Positions 35,668 to 44,840 of a stretch of 64,000 nt of DNA are shown here, piece by piece (position 1 is the first letter of the stretch; each line of letters starts with the position of its first letter). The DNA is taken from NCBI GenBank assembly GCA_024679565.1, contig JAIBDD010000010.1, positions 30,072 through 94,071 on the forward strand, read 5' to 3'. Below the pieces are notes generated by a model. It made no database searches and was not told the DNA's origin. It saw only the letters and a list, made by a program, of their open reading frames with translations. Source of the DNA: Bacteroidota bacterium. GTDB taxonomy: Bacteria; Bacteroidota; Bacteroidia; NS11-12g; UBA9320. Made by a program: the position numbers and the translations under genes.

Positions 35668-36305
35668 TTACCCCATGTAGTTGGGTCTTTACGCCACTCG
35701 TTTAAGGTTGGAAGATCTGATTCAGTTATAATCCCGTCAGACATGGCTTGTGTCAACAAGTCATTGTATCCACCTAAACTAAAGTGTTTGCAATTTGCTT
35801 GTTTAAAGTTGTCATCCGCTAACTGGAAACTATACGTGAATATGGATATCAGTCCTACCACTTGATATCCGTTCTCTCTTAAATATTCTACCACTTTTAA
35901 ACTGCTTCCTCCTGTGGATATAAGATCTTCAACCAATAATACTTTTGAGTTTTTATCTAATCGTCCTTCTAGCTGATTTTTCATCCCATGCGCTTTCGGT
36001 TTTGGACGACAATACGAATAAGGCATATCCAATGCGTCAGCAACTAAACCACCGATTGCAATTCCTGCAGTAGCTACGCCACATAAAGCATTGGCTTCTG
36101 GGAATTCTCGCTTAATCGCCGCAGCCATCTCGTTCTTTATGAAGTTTCTTACGTTTGGGTAAGACAGGGTAACTCGATTGTCACAATAAATCGGAGAATT
36201 CCATCCACTTGACCATTGAAAAGGTTGATTTGGTTGTAATTTAACCGCCTTTATTTTCAGCAGAAATTCGGCTAATTTTACAGAAGTATTTGGTTGCGCA
36301 TCCAT
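35664..36305 (-). CDS. pyrE: orotate phosphoribosyltransferase
   Basis: Pyrimidine-synthesis enzyme that joins orotate to PRPP to give OMP. It has 213 residues. The PRPP-binding motif VLLVEDLISTGGSS lies at about 123-136, with the flexible-loop region YCRPKPKAHG before it. Start ATG at 36305 shares bases with the start codon of the divergent Nudix gene (a CCATGG palindrome). Its perfect -7 box lies inside the Nudix coding sequence. The leader is at most a few bases. Confidence 0.95.
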   Translation of the reverse strand: MDAQPNTSVKLAEFLLKIKAVKLQPNQPFQWSSGWNSPIYCDNRVTLSYPNVRNFIKNEMAAAIKREFPEANALCGVATAGIAIGGLVADALDMPYSYCRPKPKAHGMKNQLEGRLDKNSKVLLVEDLISTGGSSLKVVEYLRENGYQVVGLISIFTYSFQLADDNFKQANCKHFSLGGYNDLLTQAMSDGIITESDLPTLNEWRKDPTTWGN

Positions 36306-36897
36306 GGGACAAAAGTATAAAATATTCTATCGGAGACACTACTTTGTTTTCGACCAAAAGCTTGGTAAACAACAAGTAAATCTTGTGCTTAACGACATCA
36401 ACGTTGACTTGCTAAGTGCTATTCTTTTTTATCTGAAAGAAACGAAGTCACCGCACATTATTCAGGTGACCCAAGAAAATGGATTTGAGACTTTCAAGAG
36501 GCTATTCAAAATTATTGTAGCAGCTGGAGGAGCCGTGTTTAATACGGAAGGAAACCTCCTGCTAATGAAACGTAAGGGCGTGTGGGATTTGCCTAAGGGT
36601 AAGTTAGATAAAGGGGAGAAGATTGAAACAGCGGCCATTAGAGAGGTCGAGGAAGAATGTAATGTGTTCGATCTGAAGATTAAAAATTCGCTTAGCATCA
36701 CCTATCATATTTATTATGAGAGGAAGTGGTTGCTCAAAGAAACGCACTGGTACAATATGAAGTCGAAGGACTGGAAGAACGCTAAACCACAAATAGAAGA
36801 AGATATTGAAAAAGTTAAATGGGTAGCCCCTGACGACTTAGACATTGAGGGCTTAAATACCTATCAAAATGTTAGACAGGTTTTACGTCAATTGTAA
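36304..36897 (+). CDS. Nudix hydrolase
   Basis: A 197-residue protein. The N-terminal 70 residues are a non-Nudix segment (MGQKYKIFYRRHYF...) common in Bacteroidota homologues. Then a Nudix domain follows with the box G-K-L-D-K-G-E through REVEEECNV (about 99-121), which carries the metal-binding Glu residues. The final Gly of the consensus is replaced by Asn. Substrate unknown; candidates are nucleotide diphosphate derivatives. Its ATG overlaps that of pyrE, and its 3' end overlaps coaD by 26 bases. Confidence 0.88.
   Translation: MGQKYKIFYRRHYFVFDQKLGKQQVNLVLNDINVDLLSAILFYLKETKSPHIIQVTQENGFETFKRLFKIIVAAGGAVFNTEGNLLLMKRKGVWDLPKGKLDKGEKIETAAIREVEEECNVFDLKIKNSLSITYHIYYERKWLLKETHWYNMKSKDWKNAKPQIEEDIEKVKWVAPDDLDIEGLNTYQNVRQVLRQL
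36310..36317 (-). promoter_or_regulatory. -7 box of pyrE inside the Nudix gene
   Basis: The minus strand reads TACTTTTG, a perfect box 4 bases before the pyrE ATG, within codons 3-5 of the opposing gene. Confidence 0.6.
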
Positions 36898-37342
36898 CGG
36901 CTTTTGGCAAGTAAGGGGCGTAGTTACCTCCATGTAAAATCAAATCTCTGATGACGGTAGAACTCACGGCCGTATATTTTTGTTCGCTCAGAACAAACAC
37001 ACTTTGAACTGAAGGGTCAAGATCTGCATTAACCATAGCAATTTGTTTTTCATATTCGAAGTCACCTATTGTACGTAGGCCACGCAAAATAAATGTTGCA
37101 TTGACTTCATTACAAAACTGAATAGTCAAACCTGAGTATTGAGTTACCTTCACACGCGGTTCGTTTTCAAAACACTTCGATATCCATTTCATCCTTGTTT
37201 CAAGGTCAAACATTGTTTTTTTGCTCGCATTTTCGCCAACGGCGACAACAACTTGATCAAAAAGACCTAGGCCTTTTTCTACAATATCTAAATGCCCATT
37301 TGTAAACGGGTCGAATGTTCCTGGAAACAGTGCAATTCTCAT
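36872..37342 (-). CDS. coaD: phosphopantetheine adenylyltransferase
   Basis: Fourth step of coenzyme A synthesis: 4'-phosphopantetheine plus ATP gives dephospho-CoA. It has 156 residues, the standard length. The nucleotidyltransferase signature GTFDPFTNGHLDI lies at 8-20, and the late motif EQKYTAVSSTVIRDL is present. Its ATG overlaps the stop of rsmD (TAATG), so the two are translationally coupled, a pairing found in many bacteria. Confidence 0.95.
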   Translation of the reverse strand: MRIALFPGTFDPFTNGHLDIVEKGLGLFDQVVVAVGENASKKTMFDLETRMKWISKCFENEPRVKVTQYSGLTIQFCNEVNATFILRGLRTIGDFEYEKQIAMVNADLDPSVQSVFVLSEQKYTAVSSTVIRDLILHGGNYAPYLPKAVTIDVKPV

Positions 37343-37887
37343 TAAGTCAAAGATACATCAAATTGAAATAGGCTAAAAACGGACTGACCGTAGTTCCGAC
37401 TTTCCACCAAATACGTTGTGTCCCAACCCAAATTAGATTCGTGCTCAACAATTAACAGCCCTTTTGGATTTAAAAGCTGCTGCTCTTGAATTAACTCAGG
37501 TAAGCGCTGAATCGTTTTTAAGTGATAGGGAGGGTCGGCGAAAATCACATCATAGGTATCGTTACAGCGTTTGATGTATTGAAAAACATCCATGCAACGA
37601 AACGACATGTGTTCGATATTTTTTGATTTCGTGAATTCTTCGGATTGTTTTATAACACGTCTGTTTTTTTCGACGGATGTGACATGCAAACAACCGCGAG
37701 AAACAAATTCAAATCCAATGTTCCCGCTTCCTGCAAACAAATCAAGGACCGTAATGTCTTCGAAGTCAAACCTACTTGTCAATATGCTAAACAGCGCTTC
37801 TTTCGCTCGATCTGTTGTAGGCCTTATCTCGCCTCCTTTTGGCATCGGAATGCTTAACCCTTTATGCTTTCCTGCAATTATGCGCAT
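37342..37887 (-). CDS. rsmD: 16S rRNA m2G966 methyltransferase
   Basis: SAM-dependent N2-methyltransferase for G966 of 16S rRNA, 181 residues. The opening MRIIAGKHKG and GEIRPTTDRAKEALF are family hallmarks. Motif I is VLDLFAGSGNIG (about 44-55), and the catalytic motif is FADPPYH (about 116-122). It is the middle gene of a coupled set: its start overlaps the end of the DUF3822 gene by 10 bases and its stop overlaps the coaD start. Confidence 0.94.
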   Translation of the reverse strand: MRIIAGKHKGLSIPMPKGGEIRPTTDRAKEALFSILTSRFDFEDITVLDLFAGSGNIGFEFVSRGCLHVTSVEKNRRVIKQSEEFTKSKNIEHMSFRCMDVFQYIKRCNDTYDVIFADPPYHLKTIQRLPELIQEQQLLNPKGLLIVEHESNLGWDTTYLVESRNYGQSVFSLFQFDVSLT

Positions 37888-38642
37888 GTTATAGCTGTTG
37901 ACAGAGCGCTGGATATACTCGGGTGCAAGTCAATTTTTGAGATCTTTTTGATATAAGAGGCAAACATGTCTGCAATACCATTGTAACTCTTATCATCACT
38001 TGCGTCCACCCAATTTAGGGTTAAATGTTCAATGTCTAATTCCAATTGCTCTACTGCCAACATAACAAAATAGAACACGTCATCTAAATCTTTGGTGTCG
38101 TACCGGTTAATCAATTTTAATTGTTGACCATTTTTTACAATCATCAAGGTTTGAGTGGTGTCGCAGCAAATTACTATTGATTCGCCTGAAGCTTTAAGTT
38201 CGGCGTGCGTATACTTAAACAAAGACTCAATCTCATGGTGGTACGTAACATTTGGAAATTTCGATTTGACCAATTGCAGCAGGTCATAAGTTGCAGCATA
38301 GGTTAACGCAATATCAGCATTAAGGGTTCCAGTCTCTAATCGGTCGCTAGCGCGTAGTTTATGACTGACTTTATACAAATCCCTTTGATCATTGCTGCTC
38401 GTAAAGGCTTGAGGGTAGGTTACAAAAGAAGTGTGAGACCAAATGAGATCTACAGTGCTAAAAATTTCAGATAAAGGAGGCGTGTTGGCAAGTACGTCGG
38501 CAAGCATTGCCTTATCCGTTACTGCAGCTTTGCCAAAAGTGACTACTTGTCTGTCGTTATTGGTAACTACATATTCTAAATCGTCACCGCTGAGAACTAT
38601 AAAAAGTCTGTTGCGTATGGAGTGGGAATATTCAGTTGTCAA
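37878..38642 (-). CDS. DUF3822 protein
   Basis: A 254-residue protein of the Bacteroidota-specific DUF3822 family, regularly encoded just upstream of rsmD. The fold is thought to be actin/FtsA-like (ASKHA), but I see no firm phosphate loop. The function is unknown. The start appears to be TTG at 38642; the next in-frame ATG is about 45 codons in and would remove conserved N-terminal sequence (RNRLFIVLSGDDLEYVV). It starts 5 bases after the preceding membrane protein gene. Confidence 0.8.
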   Translation of the reverse strand: MTTEYSHSIRNRLFIVLSGDDLEYVVTNNDRQVVTFGKAAVTDKAMLADVLANTPPLSEIFSTVDLIWSHTSFVTYPQAFTSSNDQRDLYKVSHKLRASDRLETGTLNADIALTYAATYDLLQLVKSKFPNVTYHHEIESLFKYTHAELKASGESIVICCDTTQTLMIVKNGQQLKLINRYDTKDLDDVFYFVMLAVEQLELDIEHLTLNWVDASDDKSYNGIADMFASYIKKISKIDLHPSISSALSTAITCA

Positions 38643-38647
38643 GATAT

Positions 38648-39196
38648 TTATTTCCAGTTACCCGAATATGAAGCCTCTGAAATAGAGCCTACTTGTAATG
38701 CCTTCTTTGGGTGATTAGGGTTTGCACGTTGCTTGTCAAAAGGCCATGGATCGGTTACTTGAAAAACAGGTACTTCCACATTACCTTGGATGACACGGCT
38801 TGCTAATAAAACAAACTTGGCTGTATCACTAGGTGGTACAAATGCAATAGAATCAACGTTGAAATCACTAAACATGCTGTCAAGAATACTAACCTCTTCT
38901 ACTTCTTGTCGGAAAACAGAAGTTGAATCGTCTTTGTCGCCATATTCAACAAGAATCTTTAGCTTACCCGTTTTTATGAAGTTTATTAAGGTGTCATAAT
39001 CTCCTGTAAACTCACCTTTAACATCTTTATAGGCAAGTTCCGCTTCTCGGATTTTTTCCAATTTGCCAATGACTAATTCTTCTACGCGATCTACTTCCGC
39101 TCGGTATTCAATTTCCCCTTTTATTGATCTGTATAATAGGAACGCAAATAGAATTGCTAAGAAAAAGAAAATTACTTTTAAAATATTGTTAACCAT
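38648..39196 (-). CDS. single-pass membrane protein of unknown function
   Basis: A 182-residue protein. One N-terminal transmembrane helix (about 5-24), then a charged helical stretch likely to be a short coiled coil (about 26-60), then a small alpha/beta domain. It recalls pseudopilin or periplasmic-adaptor layouts, but there is no prepilin peptidase site. It heads the DUF3822-rsmD-coaD operon and has a -7 box 33 bases upstream. No function can be assigned. Confidence 0.65.
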   Translation of the reverse strand: MVNNILKVIFFFLAILFAFLLYRSIKGEIEYRAEVDRVEELVIGKLEKIREAELAYKDVKGEFTGDYDTLINFIKTGKLKILVEYGDKDDSTSVFRQEVEEVSILDSMFSDFNVDSIAFVPPSDTAKFVLLASRVIQGNVEVPVFQVTDPWPFDKQRANPNHPKKALQVGSISEASYSGNWK

Positions 39197-39229
39197 TTTG
39201 TTTATGACTTACGGCAATATTAATGAATT

Positions 39230-39237
39230 CAAATATA
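39230..39237 (-). promoter_or_regulatory. -7 box of the DUF3822-rsmD-coaD operon
   Basis: The minus strand reads TATATTTG, a perfect box 33 bases before the ATG at 39196. Confidence 0.6.
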
Positions 39238-39294
39238 TAATCTACACTGTCGGTGAAACGGATTTACGATGTTATTCGTCTGGTTTACCACCGG

Positions 39295-40953
39295 TTATTT
39301 CGCAAATCTGTTTCCAACCCAAACAAAACGTTTGTTGACGTATTCAGGATTTGTAAAACTCGCATTTCCTGCAGGATTACCTCCTGTAACGTGGAAGTCG
39401 CTAAACGCCGCATGTTGATTAACAAATGCTGCTCCTCCAAAGTTGAAGGAAACTGGGGTGAATGTAGCATTCATTGTTTCCTCAATTTGACTCATCATGT
39501 CTTCGTCTGTGCAGTACGCTAAACAAGTCAGTGCTCCTTTAGTTGCAGCCATAGTTGCCGCAAGTTCTAAAGAGTGATTTCTGTCTTTCGTTTTAACAAT
39601 AAAAATAATTGGACCGAAACACTCTTCGCCAAAGGATGAGCTGTTGTTGTAGTCTGTTGCCACAACTCTTGGTGTAAAGAGTCTAGCGTTTTCAAATTCT
39701 GGATTAGAGATTTCTTGTCCATCTAAAACCAAGTCTCCACCAAAACTACCACCATCACTGATACGTTTGATTGTATTGTCATTCTGAATTCCTCCAAGTG
39801 TACCTGCACCCATTTTAGGATGATTCACTAGTCCTTCTACACCTTTTGCAATGTGTGCAACTACGTCGTCGTAAGATACATGGCCCTCAGCCGTTTCTAC
39901 ACCGCCTTCTGGTACATAAACATTCTGCGGCGCTGTACACATCTGGCCTGAATATAGAGAGGCAGAAAAGGCAATATTTTGAGCAACAGATTTGATGTCT
40001 TTTGGTGAATCTATAATCACACCATTAACCCCAGCTTTTTCAGTGAAGGTTATTTTGTCTAAAGATTCAATGTAATCACCAAAGGCGTTTCCACCTGTGT
40101 AATCAATAAGGGTTACGTCTTTGTGTTCTGCCAGTTTTTTGGTTACAGGGTCTTTGGTGGTGTCAACAGCTAATTGAATAACATTAGGGTCGATGTTATG
40201 TGCTTTTAAGACTTTTCTCAATTCTGCGATAACTATTGCGATAGGTAAAACAGCTTTTGGGTGAGGTTTTACGATAACTGGGTTTCCAGTAATTAAACTT
40301 GCATACATTCCAGGTACTGTGTTCCAAGTTGGGAATGTGGAGCAACCAATAACTAAGCCAATACCACGAGGTTGTGCTTTCCATGTTTTGTGTAAAGACA
40401 AATCAAATTTCCCCATTGGTTTAACCCAATTCACTTCTGAAGGAAAACGGTTTATTTCGTGGTAACCCATTGCGATTGCTTCCAAAGCGCGATCATTTGC
40501 ATGAGGCCCTGAGGCCTGAAAGGCCATCATAAAACTTTGACCCGTTGTATGCATGGTGGCGTAGGCTATATCAAAGTAACGTTTCACAACGCACTCCAAC
40601 GATTCCATTAACAAAGCAGCACGTTCTTTAACCGCTACATTTTTCCATGAACGAGCAGTGTTTGCATTGGCAATCAATGTGTCCAAGTCAACCTGAGGGT
40701 AGCTCACGCCTATCCCAGTTTGAAAATATGGCGACACCTCTTCGCTTACCCAATTATCAGCATCTATATCCAATTCGGTGAACTCATGGTTCATAGAAGA
40801 AGCAAACCAATTACGTCCGGCTTCATTATCTTCTGCTGGGTATGCTTTTGGGTGTTCAGGATATGGAGTGAAATAATCTCGTGTATGCAAAGCCGCCACC
40901 GCTTTCTCTAGCAATTCGGCATGTTTCTCGTATAAACTCATCGCTGTTGTCAT
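39295..40953 (-). CDS. paaN: phenylacetic acid degradation protein PaaN (aldehyde dehydrogenase-like)
   Basis: A 552-residue ALDH-superfamily protein of the PaaN type, the form that lacks the MaoC domain of PaaZ. It is recognised from its characteristic N-terminal helical extension (MSLYEKHAELLEKA through FASSMNHEF) and the ALDH core with SGQMCTAPQNVY, which holds the nucleophilic Cys. In phenylacetate catabolism it would oxidise a ring-opened aldehyde. No other paa gene is present here. The start at 40953 is preferred over a TTG at 40962 that lies inside the promoter box. Confidence 0.88.
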   Translation of the reverse strand: MTTAMSLYEKHAELLEKAVAALHTRDYFTPYPEHPKAYPAEDNEAGRNWFASSMNHEFTELDIDADNWVSEEVSPYFQTGIGVSYPQVDLDTLIANANTARSWKNVAVKERAALLMESLECVVKRYFDIAYATMHTTGQSFMMAFQASGPHANDRALEAIAMGYHEINRFPSEVNWVKPMGKFDLSLHKTWKAQPRGIGLVIGCSTFPTWNTVPGMYASLITGNPVIVKPHPKAVLPIAIVIAELRKVLKAHNIDPNVIQLAVDTTKDPVTKKLAEHKDVTLIDYTGGNAFGDYIESLDKITFTEKAGVNGVIIDSPKDIKSVAQNIAFSASLYSGQMCTAPQNVYVPEGGVETAEGHVSYDDVVAHIAKGVEGLVNHPKMGAGTLGGIQNDNTIKRISDGGSFGGDLVLDGQEISNPEFENARLFTPRVVATDYNNSSSFGEECFGPIIFIVKTKDRNHSLELAATMAATKGALTCLAYCTDEDMMSQIEETMNATFTPVSFNFGGAAFVNQHAAFSDFHVTGGNPAGNASFTNPEYVNKRFVWVGNRFAK

Positions 40954-40959
40954 AGTGGG

Positions 40960-40967
40960 CAAATTTA
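40960..40967 (-). promoter_or_regulatory. -7 box of paaN, 6 bases from its ATG
   Basis: The minus strand reads TAAATTTG, a perfect box. A nearly leaderless mRNA is predicted. Confidence 0.6.
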
Positions 40968-41108
40968 CATAAATGCTATATCTTATATTGGTTTTATGAC
41001 ACCAAAACTAATTGACTGTTATGGTGGGAAATGTCAGCCAAAATAAATTGAAGTAGAAATGTCATTTTATAAAACTTCTACTATATTGCCGCTCGATAGT
41101 AGTCTAAT

Positions 41109-41795
41109 ATGCCAGGTAAAATAAACATAGCGATTGATGGCCATTCCAGTTGTGGAAAGGGAACATTGGCTAAAAACATAGCGAAGGAGCTAGGCTATAT
41201 GTTTATAGATTCGGGCGCTATGTATCGTGCAGTTACGTTGTATTTGTTAGATAACGAAATTGGCTTAGATGAAGTAGAACAGAATCCTGGACTTTTATTG
41301 GATATTGATATTGACTTTCGTTTAGATCCGATGAAGGGATTTTACAATACTTTTTTAAATGGAGAGAGTGTAGAAGGTGAGATTCGAGGTATGCGCGTGT
41401 CTAAGTGGGTAAGTGAGGTGAGTGCTGTAAAACAGATTCGAGAGTTTTTGGTTAATAAACAAAAACACATGGGTGCTGAAAAAGGTGTTGTAATGGACGG
41501 GCGTGACATTGGAACAGTTGTATTTCCTGATGCGGAGCTGAAAATTTTTATGACCGCCGAACCAATGGTAAGAGCCAAACGGCGTTACCTTGATCTAAAA
41601 AGCAAAAACATCGTTGCCGATCTTCAAGAAATTTACGAAAACGTGCTCCACCGCGATCGCTTCGATTCAACACGTGAGATAAGTCCTTTGATGCAAGCAC
41701 CAGATGCGATAGTTTTAAATAATACAGAAATGACGCGCGAGGAGCAAGCACGTATTGCCTTAACGTGGGCGAAGGGTGTAATTATGGCAAGTTGA
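41109..41795 (+). CDS. cmk: cytidylate kinase
   Basis: Phosphorylates CMP and dCMP with ATP. It has 228 residues. The P-loop is DGHSSCGKGTLAK (about 9-21), with Ser/Cys where GPAGSGK is more common. The CMP-binding FIDSGAMYRAV and the VMDGRDIGTVVFPDA motif are intact. It is divergent from paaN and overlaps dxs tail to tail by 14 bases. In some Bacteroidota cmk sits beside porQ; here porQ is 14 kb away. Confidence 0.95.
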   Translation: MPGKINIAIDGHSSCGKGTLAKNIAKELGYMFIDSGAMYRAVTLYLLDNEIGLDEVEQNPGLLLDIDIDFRLDPMKGFYNTFLNGESVEGEIRGMRVSKWVSEVSAVKQIREFLVNKQKHMGAEKGVVMDGRDIGTVVFPDAELKIFMTAEPMVRAKRRYLDLKSKNIVADLQEIYENVLHRDRFDSTREISPLMQAPDAIVLNNTEMTREEQARIALTWAKGVIMAS

Positions 41796-43533
41796 GTGAG
41801 GTGATCTTGCTCGCTATACCGTCAGCGTCTAATCCATACATATGCAGTAATTCTTCTCTACTGGCATGGTCAATGAATTCATCAGGGTAGCCTAAAACAT
41901 GCACTTTCCCGTTGTAGCCTTTTTCGTGGGCATACGAAACGATTGCTGATCCAAAACCTCCAGTTTTAGCTCCGTCCTCGACAGTAACGACACAATCAAA
42001 GTTGTCTAAAATATTGTCAATGCTTTTGGTGTCTAAGGGCTTTACGAAACGAGCATTTATTACTTGAACCGATACATCGTTTTCGAGGAGAATTTCAGCA
42101 GCCTGCATCGCCTCATCCAATAGTGTACCTAATGCTATAATGCAACAGTCTTTTCCTGTTTTTGTTACGACACTTTCTCCAATGTTTAAGGCTTTAAATG
42201 GGACATTCCAAGGTTGGTTACCACCAGACCCTTTTGGATAACGTATTATCACCGGCTGTTTGCAATCCACTGCAGTGTACATCATCTGCCGGAGTTCAGC
42301 ATTATTCGCTGGCGCCATAATGATGCAATTTGGAATAGCTTGGGCTAAGGAAATGTCAAATACGCCATGGTGAGTAGCCCCGTCTTCTCCAACTACTCCT
42401 GCTCGGTCTAAGCAAAAAATAACAGGCAGATTTTGCAGACATACATCATGGATAAACTGATCTAAGCCACGCTGAAAAAAGGTACTGTAAATATTGCAGA
42501 ACGGAATCATACCGTTTGTTGCAAGCCCAGCCGAGAAAGTAATGGCGTGTTGTTCGGCAATACCGACATCAAAGCATTGTTCGGGCAATGCGTCCATTAA
42601 TATTTTCATTGAACAACCCGACGGCATTGCTGGAGTGATTCCAACTATGTTTTTGTTTGATCTGGCTAGCTCTAATAGGGTATGGCCAAAAACATCCTGA
42701 AATTTGTCACCAGGACTTGGCGTCTCAACATCATCAATTTTTACATATTTGACAGAATGCCACTTGGTCTGCTCATTTTCTGCCTGCTTGTACCCTTTTC
42801 CTTTAACTGTTTTAACATGCCAAATTTTAGGGCCGCTTACTGTAGTTAGATTTTTAAGTTGAGATACAAGAACATCTATATCATGACCATCGCTCGTATG
42901 ATAATAGGTGAACCCCATGTCGGTAAAGAAATTTGGGACATCCTTCAGATCATTTAAATATTGGTTCAAAGCACCAGCATTTGGGTCTATTCCCATCTGA
43001 TTGTCGTTGATCACAATCAAAATATTGGTGTGGCTATGTGCCGCGTTGTTTAAGGCTTCCCAAGCCATTCCGCCGGTTAAGCTACCATCTCCAATTACAG
43101 CAATGTGCTGTCTTTGTATAGACCGTAGTTTATCTGCTTCTGCCAAACCTAAAACGGCACTAATCGACGTAGAGGAGTGACCTGTACCAAACACATCGAA
43201 TTCACTTTCTGATTGCCTCGGGAATCCACTCAGTCCATCTTTTTTTCGAATAGTACCAAAGTCAGCTTTTCTTCCAGTCAACACTTTATGCAGGTATGCT
43301 TGATGTCCTACATCCCATACCAGTTGATCTTCTGGGGTATTCAGCACATAGTGCAACGCAACAGTGAGCTCAATGGTGCCTAGATTAGCACTAAAATGAC
43401 CACCATGTTGTAACACTTCATCTATAATGAACTGCCGATAATGTGCACATAACGCTTCCAATTCAGTGCGGTGTGTTTCTCTGAGCTGTTGAAGTTCGAG
43501 CGGTATGGTAGGCCTGTTTTTCAAACAGGGCAA
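41782..43533 (-). CDS. dxs: 1-deoxy-D-xylulose-5-phosphate synthase
   Basis: Thiamine-diphosphate enzyme that condenses pyruvate and glyceraldehyde 3-phosphate, the entry step of the MEP isoprenoid pathway. It has about 583 residues, slightly shorter than the usual 620-640. Conserved motifs: HGGHFSANLG near 45, WDVGHQAY near 75, the TPP motif GDGSLTGGMAWEALNN near 148-163, and DRAGVVGEDGATHHG in the second half. The start is uncertain: no ATG is available, and TTG at 43533 or 43524 gives the expected N-terminus. It follows the GNAT gene by 21 bases. Confidence 0.94.
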   Translation of the reverse strand: MPCLKNRPTIPLELQQLRETHRTELEALCAHYRQFIIDEVLQHGGHFSANLGTIELTVALHYVLNTPEDQLVWDVGHQAYLHKVLTGRKADFGTIRKKDGLSGFPRQSESEFDVFGTGHSSTSISAVLGLAEADKLRSIQRQHIAVIGDGSLTGGMAWEALNNAAHSHTNILIVINDNQMGIDPNAGALNQYLNDLKDVPNFFTDMGFTYYHTSDGHDIDVLVSQLKNLTTVSGPKIWHVKTVKGKGYKQAENEQTKWHSVKYVKIDDVETPSPGDKFQDVFGHTLLELARSNKNIVGITPAMPSGCSMKILMDALPEQCFDVGIAEQHAITFSAGLATNGMIPFCNIYSTFFQRGLDQFIHDVCLQNLPVIFCLDRAGVVGEDGATHHGVFDISLAQAIPNCIIMAPANNAELRQMMYTAVDCKQPVIIRYPKGSGGNQPWNVPFKALNIGESVVTKTGKDCCIIALGTLLDEAMQAAEILLENDVSVQVINARFVKPLDTKSIDNILDNFDCVVTVEDGAKTGGFGSAIVSYAHEKGYNGKVHVLGYPDEFIDHASREELLHMYGLDADGIASKITSLNLP

Positions 43534-43554
43534 AGAAACGAAAAACTAACGGTG

Positions 43555-43992
43555 TTAGAGTTTCTTTATCATCTTAAAATGAGGTATCCCAATTTCAAGA
43601 AACGACTCTCCAATTTGGTCGTAATCTTGCGACAAATAGAAGGCCAAAGCAACCTGTCTTGCATTTAACTCAATGCGAGCAAATCCCATACTCTTGCATA
43701 ACGACTCGCAAAACTGAACCATTTGTTTGCCAACACCTTTGCCTTGATAAACTTCTTTGACCGCCACTTGTCGCATTTTCACAAGGTGATCAGACAAAGG
43801 GCGAAGCAGCAAAACACCAATGAGTTGCTCCCCATCTGTAGCAGCAATATGCATTTCGTTGGCATCATTGGTCATGTTTTCTTTGGTGAATTTTAGACCC
43901 AGCGGTGTTCGCAGTACATCTTGTCTTAAAGCAACAGACTCGATGTATTGTTCGGAGTCATATTCTATAAGACCGATTTTGATGGTTGACAT
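43555..43992 (-). CDS. GNAT-family N-acetyltransferase
   Basis: A 145-residue acetyl-CoA-dependent acetyltransferase. The acetyl-CoA pyrophosphate loop is V-A-V-K-E-V-YQGKGVGKQMV (about 79-94), and beta-strand pairing around IELNARQVALAFY fits motif B. Substrate unknown; the layout resembles ElaA/YitI-like proteins. It is in a minus-strand run with the upstream MBL hydrolase (2 bases) and downstream dxs (21 bases). Confidence 0.82.
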   Translation of the reverse strand: MSTIKIGLIEYDSEQYIESVALRQDVLRTPLGLKFTKENMTNDANEMHIAATDGEQLIGVLLLRPLSDHLVKMRQVAVKEVYQGKGVGKQMVQFCESLCKSMGFARIELNARQVALAFYLSQDYDQIGESFLEIGIPHFKMIKKL

Positions 43993-43994
43993 AG

Positions 43995-44837
43995 CTATAT
44001 AAAATCAGAAAGTGCGAACGTTTGGTCTGCTTTAAATTTCCCGTTTTCTTGTTTTACGGTGGCACATTCAATATGTAAATCGTGTTCGAAAAACAAGGTG
44101 TAGTTCTGATCTATGGCTTCCTTTAAAAATCGTGCATTTTCATCCATTCTTACAAGCGGGCGGATGTCATACCCCATGGCATAATGCGGGGGTATATGTG
44201 CAGCAGAAGGGATCATGTCTGCTGCAAAAACCAACGTTTTGTCTTGGTATTGGATTTTAGGACACATCATCTTTTCGGTATGTCCGTTAGCCATAATTAC
44301 CGACATATTTTCTGTTATTTTAAGGTCTTCTCCAACAAAAGTAAGCTGACCGCTTTCTTGAATCGGTAAGATGTTTTCAGCAATGAATGATGCCTTTTCT
44401 CTCGCGTTTGGCTTAATGGCATGATTCCAATGCGCTTCGTGGCTCCAGTATTTTGCGTTTTTAAAAACAGGTTCGAGATGTGTTTTACCAGAATTCCATT
44501 TTACACTACCACCGCAATGATCGAAATGCAAGTGTGTGAGCACTACATCAGTAATGTCATTAAAGTCGACACCTGCCGCATGTAATGATTTTTCTAATGA
44601 ATGGTCTCCGTTGAGATAGTAATAACCAAAGAACTTTTCGCTCTGCTTGTTGCCGATGCCATTGTCGATTAATATTAGCCTATTGCCGTCTTCAACCAAT
44701 AAACAGCGCATAGCCCAATTGCAGAGATTATTTGCATCGGGTTCGGTGTAGCGCTGCCAAATCACTTTTGGTACAACGCCAAACATAGCTCCTCCGTCCA
44801 GTTTAAAGTTTCCGGTATGAATTGCTGCTAACCTCAT
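43995..44837 (-). CDS. metallo-beta-lactamase-fold hydrolase
   Basis: A 280-residue hydrolase. The metal-binding HLHFDHCGG motif (HxHxDH, about 102-110) is followed by further ligands in NGHTEKM and FAADMIPS. The layout resembles AiiA-type lactonases and related MBL hydrolases, but homologues with this opening (MRLAAIHTGNFKLDGGAMFG) act on varied esters, so lactonase is only one option. It starts 3 bases after the Kazal gene in the same direction. Confidence 0.82.
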   Translation of the reverse strand: MRLAAIHTGNFKLDGGAMFGVVPKVIWQRYTEPDANNLCNWAMRCLLVEDGNRLILIDNGIGNKQSEKFFGYYYLNGDHSLEKSLHAAGVDFNDITDVVLTHLHFDHCGGSVKWNSGKTHLEPVFKNAKYWSHEAHWNHAIKPNAREKASFIAENILPIQESGQLTFVGEDLKITENMSVIMANGHTEKMMCPKIQYQDKTLVFAADMIPSAAHIPPHYAMGYDIRPLVRMDENARFLKEAIDQNYTLFFEHDLHIECATVKQENGKFKADQTFALSDFI

Positions 44838-44840
44838 GGT

